From: Symbiodinium natans
Lineage: Eukaryota; Sar; Dinophyceae; Suessiales; Symbiodiniaceae
Direction: 5' to 3'
Assembly (NCBI GenBank): GCA_905221605.1
Contig: CAJNDS010002691.1
Coordinates: 1-64,000 of the forward strand
Length of the DNA stretch: 64,000 nt
Shown here: positions 10,205 through 20,744 of the stretch, piece by piece
Position numbering within the stretch: position 1 is the stretch's first letter
Layout: every line of letters begins with the position of its first letter
Translations under genes and position numbers: made by a program
Notes under the pieces: generated by a model
What the model was told of the DNA's origin: nothing
The model's input: only the letters and a program-made list of their open reading frames with translations
The model's database searches: none

Positions 10205-13200
10205 TGCAAAGAAGTCCGGGAGGGCCAATTTGCGGACTTCCAGGAGGGCCAAATTTGCGCATTTGAAGGAAGACTTATTGGAGGGCCAATTCGCCTATTT
10301 CGGGACGAAGGAGGAGGATTTCCTGGAGGACACAAACAAGGAGGACTTCCTGGAGGGCCAATTTTCTTGTCTCGGGGACGAAGAAGGAGGACTTCTTGGA
10401 GGGCCAATTTGTTCCGACACAAAGAAGGAAGACTTCCTGGAGAGTTTGCTGAACATCGCGGGGGTCAAAAAGGAGGACTTCCTGGAGGGCCAATTGCTTA
10501 TCTTGGGCACAAAGAAGGAGGACTTCCTGCTTTCTGGAGGGCAAGTGTTGCTTATTCCGGTGACAATGAAGAAGGATTTCTTGGCCAGTTTGCTGATCTG
10601 GGGACAAAAAAGGAACAATTGGGCTTTTCAAGGAAGGAGCATCCTGGCGGGCCAGTTCAAAAAAAAAAAGACGGAGGATTTCCTGGAGGGCCAGTTTGCT
10701 TATCCCGGGGACAAAGAAGGAGGACTTCCTGAGGGCCAGTTTGCTTATCCCGGGGACAAAGAAGGAGGACTTCCTGGAGGGCCAGTTTGCTTATCCCGGG
10801 GACAAAGAAGGAGGTGGAGGGCAGTTTGCTTATCCCGGAGACAAAGAAGGAGGACTTCCTGGAGGGCCAGTTTGCTTATCCCTTTGACAAAGAATTTGCT
10901 CACAAAGAAGGAGGACTTCCTGAGGGCCAGTTTGCTTATCCCGGGGACATCCCGGGGACAAAGAAGGAGGACTTCCTGTAGGGCCAGTTTGCTTATCCCG
11001 GGGACAAAGAAGGAGGACTTCCTGGAGGGCCAGTTTGCTTCTCCCGGGACAAAGAAGGAGGACTTCCTGGAGGGCCAGTTTGCTTATCCCGGGGACAAAG
11101 AAGGAGGACTTCCTGGAGGGCCAGTTTGCTTCTCCCGGTGGGGACAAAGAAGGAGGACTTCCTGGAGGGCCAGTTTGCTTATCCCGAGGAGAAAGAAGGA
11201 GGCTTCCTGGAGGGCCAGTTTGCTTATCCCGGGGACAAAGAAGGAGGTGGAGGGCAGTTTGCTTATCCCAGGGACAAAGAAGGAGGACTTCCTGGAGGGC
11301 CAGTTCGAGGACAAACAAGGAGGACTTCCTGGAGGGCCACCTGAGGGCCAGTTTGCTTATCCCGGGGACAAAGCAGGATGACTTCCTGGAGGGCCAGTTT
11401 GCTTCTCCCGGGGACAAAGAAGGAGGACTTCTTGGAGGGCCAGTTTGCTTATCCCGGGGACAAAGAAGGAGGACTTCCTGGAGGGCCAGTTTGCTTATCC
11501 CGGGGACAAAGAAGGAGGACTTCCTGGAAGGCCAGTTTGCTTATGCCAGGACAAAGAAGGAGGACTTCCTGGAGGGCCAGTTTGCTTATCCCGGGGACAA
11601 AGAAGGAGGACTTCCTGGAGGGCCACTCAGTTTACCTTGAAAACAAAGAAGGAGGACTTGCTTATTCCGGGGACAAAGAAGGAGGACTTCCTGGAGGGCC
11701 AGTTTGCTTTTCCCGGAAACAAAGAAGGAGGACTTCCTGGAGGGCAAGTTTGCTTATCCTGAAAACAAAGAAGGAAGACTTCCTGGAAGGCCAGTTTCTT
11801 ATTCCGGGGACAAAGAAGCAAGATTTCTTGGAGGGCCAGTTTGACAAAGAAGGAGGACTTCCTGGAGGGCCAGTTTGCTTATCCCGGGGACAAAGAAGGA
11901 GGACTTCCCCGGAGGGCCAGTTTGCTTATCCCAGGGACAAAGAAGGAGGACTTCCTGGAGGGCCAGTTTGCTTATCCCGGGGACAAAGAAGGAGGACTTC
12001 CTGGAGGGCCAGTTTGCTTATCCGGGGACAAAGAAGGAGGACTTCCTGGAGGGCCAGTTTGCTTGTCCCGGGGACAAAGAAGGAGGACTTGCCTGGAGGG
12101 CCAGTTTGCTGATCCCGGGGACAAAGAAGGAGGACTTCCTGGAGGGCCAGTTTGCTTATTGCGGGGGTAAAGAAGGAGGACTTTTGGAGGGCCAGTTTGC
12201 TTATCCCGGGGACAAAGAAGGAGGACTTCCTGGAGGGCCAGTTTGCTTATCCCGGGACAAAGAAGGAGGACTTCCTGGAGGGCCAGTTTGCTTATCCCGG
12301 GACAAAGAAGGAGGATTTCCTGGAGGGCCAGTTTGCTTATCCGGGGACAAAGAAGGAGGACTTCCTGGAGGGCCAGTTTGCTTATCCCGGGACAAAGAAG
12401 GAGGACTTCCTGGAGGGCCGACAAAGAAGGAGGACTTCCTGGAGGGCCAGTTTGCTTATCCCGGGGACAAAGAAGGAGGACTTCCTGGAGGGCCAGTTTG
12501 CTTATCCCGGGACAAAGAAGGAGGACTTCCTGGAGGGCCAGTTTGCTTATCCCGGGGACAAAGAAGGAGGACTTCCTGGAGGGCCAGTTTGCTTATCCCG
12601 GAAACAAAGAAGGAGGACTTCCTGGAGGGCCAGTTTGCTTCTCCCGGGGACAAAGAAGGAGGACTTCCTGGAGGGCCAGTTTGCTTTTCCCGGAGACAAA
12701 GAAGGAGGACTTCCTGGAGGGCCAGTTTGCTTATCCTGAAAACAAAGAAGGAAGACTTCCTGGAAGGCCAGTTTCTTATTCCGGGGACAAAGAAGCAAGA
12801 TTTCTTGGAGGGCCAGTTTGACAAAGAAGGAGGACTTCCTGGAGGGCCAGTTTGCTTATCCCGGGGACAAAGAAGGAGGACTTCCCCGGACAGCCAGTTT
12901 GCTTATCCCAGGGACAAAGAAGGAGGACTTCCTGGAGGGCCAGTTTGCTTATCCCGGGGACAAAGAAGGAGGACTTCCTGGAGGGCCAGTTGGAAGACTT
13001 CCTGGAGGGCCAGTTTGCTTGTCCCGGGGACAAAGAAGGAGGACTTCCTGGAGGGCCAGTTTGCTTATCCCGGGGACAAAGAAGGAGGACTTCCTGGAGG
13101 GCCAGTTTGCTTATCCTGGGGACAAAGAAGGAGGACTTGCTGGAGGGCCAGTTTGCTTGTCCCGGGACTCCCTGGAGGGCAAGTTTGCTTATCCCAGGAC

Positions 13201-14400
13201 AAAGAAGGAGGACTTCCTGGAGGGCCAGTTTGCTTATCCGGGGACAAAAAAGGAGGACTTGCTGGAGGGCAAGTTTGCTTATCCCGGGGACAAAGAAGGA
13301 GGAATTACTGGAAGGCCAGTTTGCATATCCCGGGGACAAAGAAGGAGGACTTCCTGGAGGGCCAGTTTGCTTCTCCCGGGGACAAAGAAGGAGGACTTCC
13401 TGGAGGGCCAGTTTGCTTATCCCGGGAACAAAGAAGGAGACTTCCTGGAAGGCCAGTTTCTCATTCTGGGGACAAAGAAGGAGGACTTCCTGGAGGGCCA
13501 ATTTGCTCCTCCCGGGGACAAAGAAGGAGGACTTCCTGGAGGGCCAGTTTGCTTCTCCTGGGGATAAAGAAGGAGGACTTCCTGGAGGGCCAGTTTGCTC
13601 ATCCCGGGGACAAAGAAGGAGGACTTCCTGGAGGGCCAGTTTGCTTATCCCGGGGACAAAGAAGGAGACTTCCTGGAGGGCCAGTTTGCTTCTCCGGGGA
13701 CAAAGAAGGAGGACTTCCCTGGAGGGCCAATTTGCTTATCCGGGGACAAAGAAGGAGGACTTCCTGGAGGGCCAGTTTGCTTTCCCGGGGACAAAGAAGG
13801 AGGACTTCCTGGAGGGCCAGTTTGCTTATCCGGGGACAAAGAAGGAGGACTTCCTGGAGGGCCAGTTTGCTTATCCCGGGGACAAAGAAGGAGGACTTCC
13901 TGGAGGGCCAGTTTGCTTATCCCGGGGACAAAGAAGGAGGACTTCCTGGAGGGCCAGTTTGCTTATCCCGGGACAAAGAAGGAGGACTTCCTGGAGGGCC
14001 AGTTTGCTTATCCCGGGGACAAAGAAGGAGGACTTCCTGGAGGGCCAGTTTGCTTATCCCGGGGACAAAGAAGGAGGACTTCCTGGAGGGCCAGTTTGCT
14101 TCTCCCGGGGACAAAGAAGGAGGACTTCCTGGAGGGCCAGTTTGCTTATCCCGGGGACAAAGAAGGAGGACTTCCTGGAGGGCCAGTTTGCTTATCCCGG
14201 GGACAAAGAAGGAGGACTTCCTGGAGGGCCAGTTTGCTTATCCCGGGGACAAAGAAGGAGGACTTCCTGGAGGGCCAGTTTGCTTATGACAAAGAAGGAG
14301 GACTTCCTGGAGGGCCAGTTTGCTTATCCCGGGGACAAAGAAGGAGGACTTCCTGGAGGGCCAGTTTGCTTATCCCGGAGATACAGAAGGAGGACTACTT
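10205..14400 (+). repeat. 46-bp satellite array 2
   Basis: About 85-90 units of the same 46-bp satellite as array 1, same orientation. The first 230 bp are degenerate and differ from array 1. From 10442 to 12425 it is the second copy of the long duplication. Beyond that the two arrays differ in unit number and order, as expected from unequal exchange. The last units grade into the 350-bp repeats. Confidence 0.95.
10442..12425 (+). repeat. Duplicated segment, copy B
   Basis: Counterpart of 1279-3262 with a constant 9163-bp offset. Confidence 0.93.
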
Positions 14401-15290
14401 GGAGAGGTCGGTCATGGCGCGACTTTGGCTGCAGTCAAATAAGCCAGCCAACCTGAAGTGAAAATGTTTGTCTTGAGGACCAAGAAGAAAAGCCGCCCGG
14501 CGGGCCATTTCGTGTGTCGGGGCAAAGGAGGAGGACTTCCTGGAGGGCTCGTTCAAGACCTGGACTTTGCGAAGGGCTGGTTCGAGTCGAGGACATTGAA
14601 GACAAATAGATTGATGTGTGCAACTTCGGCTGCTGATCTTAGCAAGACATTGTATTTTCCGTTTAAATCAGAACAGCATTGAACCCTTAGTCTGTGCACG
14701 GACGATGGCCTGGAGCACCAGTCTATCACGGGGCGAAGAAGGAGGACTTCCTGCTGAAGGGCTCGTTCAAATCCTGGACTTTGTGAAGGGCTCGTTCGAA
14801 TCGAGGACATTGAAGACAAACAGAACGCCTGGGCAAAGCACCTTCGGCTGCAGACCAGGCTGGGTGACCCAATCCTGAAGTGACTCAAGCTTTTGGAGTG
14901 ACCCAGCGCTGGGGTGACTCAGTTCTGGCACACACCCAGCTCTGAGGTGACCCAGTTGTTGGGGTGATCCATTCTTGAGGTGATTCGGGCATGGGGCGAC
15001 CTGGTCTCAGCAAGGCTTTGCAGTTTCTTTTCAACAACAACATTGCATTTAATCCTTTGCCTGTGCACGGACGATGGCCTTGAGCCCCAGTCTATCACGG
15101 GGCGATGAAGGAGGGCTCGTTCAAGACCTGGACTTTGTGAAGGGCTAGTTCGAGTCGAGGACATTGCAGACAAAATATTGGTGGGTGCAACATCGGCTGC
15201 TGGTCTTAGCAAGGCTTTGCTTGTTCTTGTTAAATCAGAACGGTGCAAACATTGAATCCTTGGTCCGTGGAGGTCATATGCCTTGGCTTT
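14401..15290 (+). repeat. Diverged ~350-bp repeats following array 2
   Basis: Same repeat family as 5613-6650, with copies around 14530, 14700 and 15072. The blocks TTCGAGTCGAGGACATTG and GACGATGGCCT recur in order. The first ~250 bp are closely similar to the flank of array 1, so the duplication includes part of the post-array flank. Confidence 0.8.
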
Positions 15291-15409
15291 GTGACTAGTC
15301 TAAGTTCAGCAGCAGCGCGGGGACCCTTCCGATAGCTGTGCTGCGCAAGAGCGAGAGCTAGCAGCTAGAGACGTTTAGCGTTCCAGTTTAGGTCTGCGTA
15401 CTTGAAGCC

Positions 15410-16816
15410 ATGGGCAAGTGGGTCCCACGAAAATCGACGGGCAAGCGCGTCACCAAGGACAGCAAGGCGAAGGGCAAATATCCTCCAGGTGTACCGTTTT
15501 ACAAGTTGCCCTTGAAGGCGTTTCTCCGCAGCTGGCCCGATGAGGATGGCTGCATGCTCCTGACGGACAAGCAAGCGCCGACGGAATACTTCACCACCTC
15601 CACGCTGACCGAGCAGCTTACAGCAGAGTCCTCGGAGTGCATCGCTCGCCCAGGCCTGGGCATCAGCATGGCCTCTGCCTCGTTGGAATGCTGCGCAGCT
15701 GCCTTGGCGGTGCTTCCTTCATCGTCTGAGAAGAAGTTCGGGCAAACTGGAATTCCAGCTGTCAAGAAGCTCTTGGAGCCCTTAGGCAGTGCTTTGGCAG
15801 CCGTCAACCTGTCAAACAAGGCGTGCTCCTCTGCATCTTCTTTGAAGCAGCACGCCGAGAAGGTGCTGAAGAAGCTTGGAAAGAAGGAAGCTCTGCAGCA
15901 ACGGGTGAAGGACTTCGCTCGATTGGCAGACACAGCCTCACGCATGTACGCTGGCGCTATGGCTGGTTTGGAGCTTTGCGCTCTCGCATCCAACCCGAAG
16001 GCGTGGGCGAAGAAGATCCCGAACGAGCCCAAGCAGGACAAACCCGTCCGCAAGTTCATGCAGAAGAAGACTTTGGACAGTTGCGTGGAAGCCGTCGCGG
16101 CGACCAACGCGGCTCGCCTGGAAGCAAAAGCTCCCCGCAAGAAACGGGCTTTCGGAGACAGCAGCGAGGAGGCAGCTGGCAAGGAGGAGTCCGGCTCTGA
16201 GTCGGAGGACAATTCCGAAGCCAAGGAGTCTGGCAGCGAAAGCGACCACAAATCTGGCTCCTCCTCGTCTTCCCACTCCCGTGGAAGTGATGAGAAGAAG
16301 AAGAAGAAGGATAAGAAGAAGCTGAAGAAAGCCGAAGCTCCGAAGAAGCGGGCCACATCGACGAGGCCGGCGGCCGTTGAGCTTTCCTTGGAGGATCAGG
16401 AAGAGGAGGAGGAGGAGGAGGCAAAAACTCCGGGGCTCGACCCACATCTGTCCTGGGCAGAGCCAGAGGTGGCCAAGTTTGCTGCTGAGTTGCAGACCAT
16501 GGTGGCAAACCAGGACAACAAAAAGAATAGGCTGCCATTGTACACGCTGGTCGCGCTGCTGGACAACGTGCCCGAGGCCGTGCTGACGGAGCACGGGCTG
16601 GCCAAGGTTCTGCAGACGTTGAAGCAGATGACGCGCCTGCCGAAGAAGGAGAAGCTGATCCACATCTTCGATAGCATGCAGGACATGGCGGCCAAGGCGA
16701 ACAGCATTCATGAGCAGGTTCGGCTTGCGGCGGACGCCGGCTTGCCCGAGGAGGGAGGACTGCCAGAAGCGCCTGCGGGCGTTGAGGTCGTGGCGAACGA
16801 GCCAGGAGAGGAGTGA
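15410..16816 (+). CDS. Charged Lys/Glu-rich 468-aa protein
   Basis: A 468-aa frame from the ATG at 15410. The N-terminus is basic (MGKWVPRKSTGKRVTKDSKA). A helical, Ala-rich central domain (roughly residues 70-230) is followed by a low-complexity region of alternating acidic Ser/Glu and basic runs (SGSESEDNSEAKESGSESD, DEKKKKKDKKKLKKAEAPKK), then EEEEEEE. The final ~110 residues return to ordinary helical composition. The Ser/Glu and Lys tracts resemble nuclear or nucleolar proteins, but no catalytic motif is visible and I do not recognise a family. It is the first gene after the array-2 repeats, same strand as the Helitron genes 470 bp downstream, so it may belong to that element. Unspliced introns cannot be excluded. 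Confidence 0.6.
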   Translation: MGKWVPRKSTGKRVTKDSKAKGKYPPGVPFYKLPLKAFLRSWPDEDGCMLLTDKQAPTEYFTTSTLTEQLTAESSECIARPGLGISMASASLECCAAALAVLPSSSEKKFGQTGIPAVKKLLEPLGSALAAVNLSNKACSSASSLKQHAEKVLKKLGKKEALQQRVKDFARLADTASRMYAGAMAGLELCALASNPKAWAKKIPNEPKQDKPVRKFMQKKTLDSCVEAVAATNAARLEAKAPRKKRAFGDSSEEAAGKEESGSESEDNSEAKESGSESDHKSGSSSSSHSRGSDEKKKKKDKKKLKKAEAPKKRATSTRPAAVELSLEDQEEEEEEEAKTPGLDPHLSWAEPEVAKFAAELQTMVANQDNKKNRLPLYTLVALLDNVPEAVLTEHGLAKVLQTLKQMTRLPKKEKLIHIFDSMQDMAAKANSIHEQVRLAADAGLPEEGGLPEAPAGVEVVANEPGEE

Positions 16817-17283
16817 GTAGCCTCAGGCCATCGTGTTTCAAAGTCGTGGCAGCGCAAGACTAGCACAGGCGCAGCCCACTGTACAGCACCACACCTCAAT
16901 GCGCTCCAGGTCGCAGATGGAAAAACACGGTTCCCCAGCTGCACGCATGCCCGGGCCTTGTCGCGCCCTGCACTGCTGTTTGAGCCTGATGTCATTCTTG
17001 AATCTAGGCAATCTAGCCGCAAGCCTGAGTTTGATTTGTGTCCTCTCTCCGCCCTGGTTCGAGTCTTGTGAGTTGTGGCGCGAGTCATCCTTTCGTTGAT
17101 CTCAGGCTGCAGTTGTCAAAGCCATGCCCTCCGTGTGTCCTGGCACAGCGGCATCTCCTTGTTGCTTCTCTGCGCAGAGCCCTGGACGTGCAGCGCAACG
17201 AGGCACATTTCCCGCATGTGCACCTTGGTGGCAGAGGAAATGCTGAAGAAAAAAAACGGCAAGCCAGAAATTGAAAAGAGGCA
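16817..17283 (+). other. Spacer upstream of the Helitron-type genes
   Basis: No gene recognised. It may hold a 5' exon or intron of the next gene, whose reading frame has no convincing ATG at its start. Confidence 0.4.
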
Positions 17284-18450
17284 TTGTCCATTTTTGACCA
17301 AGCTGCACTGCTGCCTGAGGTCTTCTGCGATCCGGACCGCTTGGCTACCGCCTGTGTCCAGCCGCGCTCGCGTGGACAAATCAAGCGCTTGCTGCTGGCC
17401 TTGACGCCCGACTACCAACGCCTGGCCTTGGAGCGCGTGCCGGAGGACTTCCGTGGCTACTTCCAAGCAGAGCTGGCCAAGCCCAAGGTGTGCATCGGCA
17501 TGAACGGCGAGCGCTGCACCTTTGCTCTTGCAGCGCGTGGAGGCCCAGCTCGGGTCATGGGTCGAAGCACGCGCTGCCTGTTCTGTCGACCTGAAGATCT
17601 ATGGCCACTGTGCATGGAGGAAGCTGGCAAGCGAGAGGCCGTTCAGCCAAGCGTTTATGCTCTTTTTCTGTGTGACGTACAGAAGTGCGCAGAACATGAA
17701 TGCAGAAACATACTCTTGCAGGTTCTGGGCAAGCTCCGGCGCTTATCAGTGGCTGCCCGCGCCCGTGCTTTGGAAGAACGCCTGCCGCCCGACGCGGTAG
17801 AATATTTTGAAGCGCAGCTGCAGGGTCCGGCGCCCAAGCGCGCGGCTGAGCGGGGTGGCCGGCGTCGGCTGGACAGGCAGGAGCTCCCCGTCTTGTGGAG
17901 AGGCGCCCTGGCATCGCGGCAGCCAGCTGCAGCCCCAGCGTCGGCTGCAACGAAAAAGAAATATCGAGAGCAGGTTCTGGCAGACAGGGCTCGGGCACGG
18001 CGCCGCATGGGCCAGCCTTCAAAGCGAACGCCAGCTGGCGAGGCCGTCGAGAACACCGCTGGGTTGCCCCCGGCGAAGCGCCGCCGGCTGGCCGAGGACT
18101 TCGAGCGTTGGTGCCTTTTCGACTCCTGGAGCATGTGCGAGAATTGCGGCCTCCTCGCGCCTCGCGACCTCACAGAGAGCACGCTCAACAAACCCCAGCC
18201 ACCCACAAATCCTTCCGGCAAGTGCTCTAGATGCAACGCAGCACGTGCGCAGCCGGTCGTGACGCTGGCAGATGTGCCAGAGGTTCTGCGTGAGCTGTCT
18301 GTAGAGGCTGCGCAAGCTTTGTCGCCCTTGGAGATCGACGTGGGCCCGATCGTGCGCGCAGAGCACAAATCCGGCTACCGCCAGAAGACGACCATGATCC
18401 GCTTCCGCTGGCAGACGACTACAGTGAAGAAGCGCATCAAGCACCTGCAG
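17284..18450 (+). CDS. Cys-rich N-terminal part of Helitron protein (exon)
   Basis: The frame is open from about 17284 with no clear ATG at the start, so the true N-terminus may be upstream. Near residue 70 it has the pattern C-x-G / C-x-F-A / GG-x-A / C-x-F-C, a putative zinc-binding motif shared with the protein at 8258. Near residue 280 it has a second CxxC pair (CENCG and CSRCNAA, ~30 residues apart). The linker is basic. The frame stops at 18460-18462, but reading CAG at 18448-18450 as the end of an exon and splicing to GAC at 18543 continues in frame into the Rep protein. Zinc-finger N-termini are usual in Helitron replication proteins, which supports one spliced product. Start uncertain. 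Confidence 0.6.
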
Positions 18451-18542
18451 GCCAGGCGTTGAGGCGTTGAGTATGCAGGTGTCCTATCAGAATCTTTACA
18501 TTTAACATTTTCAGCAATGTGTTTGCTCGCTGACATGGCCAG
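18451..18542 (+). other. Predicted GC-AG intron, 92 bp
   Basis: The donor reads CAG|GCCAGG and the acceptor GGCCAG|GACG. Removing it joins two frames (HLQ to DVNMRTK) in phase 0 and avoids both the upstream TGA at 18460 and the TGA at 18531. A GC donor with an AG|G acceptor matches the pattern in the kinase-RBR gene of this window. Confidence 0.6.
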
Positions 18543-20744
18543 GACGTGAACATGCGGACGAAGGCCCGCGCAGCTTACGACTTCTTGATGGCCTCGGATG
18601 ACACACCCTATGCGACCTTTGTGGCCGAGCACGCGGAGTTTCTGGAAGAACACCCCGGCGCTGACGAGCTCACTCGCCGTCGCCGGCTACAATTCATTGA
18701 ACGCGTCGGCGTGGAGTGCGCCCTCTGGCCTGGTTTGTTCTGGGATGTGAAGCGCACCTTCACTCACGAGCGTGCCACGGACCCCAGGCGGGTGATTCGG
18801 CAGGAGCGGGCAGCCACCTTGGAGGACGTGCTGAATGCCGGTCGGCCTGCTGGGCGTGTAGCCTTTCCTGCAGAAAGCGATGAGGAGGTGGAGGGCAACG
18901 ATGACAGCGAAGAAGAGGAGAGCCAGCTGGCAAATGAGGAGGACGCAGAAGCAAATGACGCCACGCGCCACAGCATGAAACGGCTCTTTGCTGCCTTGGC
19001 ACTGGGTCGTCTCCTGGGCTATGCTGCAGACTTCGAGCTGCTCCAGTTCGTCTATGACCTCAACCTCTGGAGCAGCATCGGTTCCAAGAAGAACCTGCAG
19101 CTGCCAACGCCGATGCGCCTCACGCTCAAGGGCGAGGCCTTCAGCCCTCACTATTGGCGTGGAGTGCACTATGCCTTGCTGGACATGGTGCGGCAGATCG
19201 GCTACCCTCGCATCTTCTTCACCATCGCCCCCTACGAATGGAGCTTCCCCTATCACGAGTGGGTCCGCGACGAGATGCAGAAGATGCTCAAGGAGCGCCT
19301 CTTCCTGCCGGTGGCGGAGACGCTGCACATAGTGCACGTCATGGTCCAAGCTGTGAAAGGCTTGTTGTTGGGGCAAACGGGGGGACATGGGCACAAGGCG
19401 TGGAAGAGCAACATCTTCCGCGTTCTTGACGAGCGGGGACAGGCCTGTCGCCTGCACTTCTTCCTGCGGCTCGAGTATCAGGATGGCACTCGCAAGGCAG
19501 CCACGCAGGACTACCACGGCTCGGGCCGGGTCCACGTGCATGTCGTCATCTTCGTGAAGCCTGAGCACGTCGAGCAGCTGGATCTGGCGGAGACCGTGTC
19601 CGCCACTTTGCCCGAAGACGCGGACCTCCGTGGCTACGTCGAAGGCAGCCAGTACGATCAGGAAAAGAAGAGCGGCTGGCCCATCCACGAGGCACCAAGC
19701 TGCTTTGACCGTGAGGCTGGTGCATGGCGCTTGCAGCACACGGAGGACGACCATGCCGAGGGCCTGCGCCCCTACCTCGTCGACCTCATGGAGGTGCTCC
19801 GCTGCCACCAAGACTTCCAGATGTGCGACGACGACGGCCTACTCCGCGCCTACGTCACCAAGTACGTCAGCAAGTTCTCGGACGCGGCCAGCGAGGAGTG
19901 GCTCAACGACGATGCTGACGCCATGAGCATCGCCGCCACGGTCCTCATGCGCTACCGGCCGCTGGAGCCCGAGATGGTGCTGCAGCTCTTCGGTGCCAAG
20001 TTCCGCCAGTGGCACCTCTCCACCCAGAGCGGCGGCAAGCGCGACTTGGTGGCGCCCTACCCTGACCAGGAGCCCAAGTTGCGCGAGGTGGAGCTGTACG
20101 AGCAGGCGGAATGGGCTCGTGGCCGCATCAGCCTCCTCGACTACCTGCGCAAGACCACGGCCGAGGGGAAGATCTGCCACTGGCTCAAGAAGAAACACGT
20201 GCAGTCTGGCGGCGGCGCCACCCTAGAGGACTTTGCTGCGAACTACGTGATGCAAGGCGAGAAAGTCGTGGCCGCCGAGACAGTTTCCAAGTTCAACGAC
20301 CGCTACTTTGGCCAGTGGCTCATGCTTCATGTTCCCTTCGAGGAAGCCACGGACTTCTGCGTGCCGGAGCACGTCGCCCAACGGCTTCCGGAGGCACACA
20401 AGTACTTCGCCATGGCAATCCTCTGCGAGCACCCGGCGGCGCAGGCCATGTGGCAGGACGACGAGAAGATCCGCGCCGAGCTGAAGATGGAGGCACACAC
20501 CAAGGATCACGTGGACACCATCCTGGCCATGATCCGTGCGCATCGCGGCTTGCTTCAGGAATACCTTGATGGCACCCTGGATGCCCGAGAGGACCGGCAA
20601 ACCCAGGAGAAGTGCCGCAGCAAGACGAAGACCTGCAAGAAGAAAGCAGGCCCCGTGGACGCTAGCAAGTTCAACAGGCAGCAACTCCGAGCCTCGTCTG
20701 CATCAAAAAACCTGGTGGAGATGGTTTGTGTATTTTTGTGTTGA
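18543..20744 (+). CDS. Helitron-type HUH Rep nuclease
   Basis: About 734 aa. It carries the three Helitron Rep signatures in order: YPRIFFTIAPYEW (about 19203-19240), the HUH motif HVHVVIF (about 19533-19553) in which two His flank a hydrophobic residue, and the two-tyrosine motif AYVTKYVSK (19848-19874). In known Helitrons this domain nicks and religates single-stranded DNA to start rolling-circle transposition, via the paired tyrosines. An acidic stretch (EEEESQLANEED) precedes the domain and a Lys-rich tail follows (KTKTCKKKAG). The domain is normally fused to a helicase; here the helicase frame follows at once in the -1 frame with a 19-base overlap. Either an intron (for example 20724-20803, GT-AG, phase 0) or a frameshift would join them. 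Confidence 0.8.
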   Translation, partial: DVNMRTKARAAYDFLMASDDTPYATFVAEHAEFLEEHPGADELTRRRRLQFIERVGVECALWPGLFWDVKRTFTHERATDPRRVIRQERAATLEDVLNAGRPAGRVAFPAESDEEVEGNDDSEEEESQLANEEDAEANDATRHSMKRLFAALALGRLLGYAADFELLQFVYDLNLWSSIGSKKNLQLPTPMRLTLKGEAFSPHYWRGVHYALLDMVRQIGYPRIFFTIAPYEWSFPYHEWVRDEMQKMLKERLFLPVAETLHIVHVMVQAVKGLLLGQTGGHGHKAWKSNIFRVLDERGQACRLHFFLRLEYQDGTRKAATQDYHGSGRVHVHVVIFVKPEHVEQLDLAETVSATLPEDADLRGYVEGSQYDQEKKSGWPIHEAPSCFDREAGAWRLQHTEDDHAEGLRPYLVDLMEVLRCHQDFQMCDDDGLLRAYVTKYVSKFSDAASEEWLNDDADAMSIAATVLMRYRPLEPEMVLQLFGAKFRQWHLSTQSGGKRDLVAPYPDQEPKLREVELYEQAEWARGRISLLDYLRKTTAEGKICHWLKKKHVQSGGGATLEDFAANYVMQGEKVVAAETVSKFNDRYFGQWLMLHVPFEEATDFCVPEHVAQRLPEAHKYFAMAILCEHPAAQAMWQDDEKIRAELKMEAHTKDHVDTILAMIRAHRGLLQEYLDGTLDAREDRQTQEKCRSKTKTCKKKAGPVDASKFNRQQLRASSASKNLVEMVCVFLC

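Noticed and set aside
1271-14400. Many open frames up to 804 codons within the 46-bp satellite, on both strands
   Set aside because: All are translations of the tandem unit, cycling through frames with no unique domain or start.
15499-16841. Minus-strand frames opposite the charged 468-aa gene
   Set aside because: Low-complexity Leu/Ser-rich shadows of the Lys/Glu tracts.
18687-19811. 374-aa minus-strand open frame opposite the Rep gene
   Set aside because: Shadow of the GC-rich Rep coding frame; no domain.
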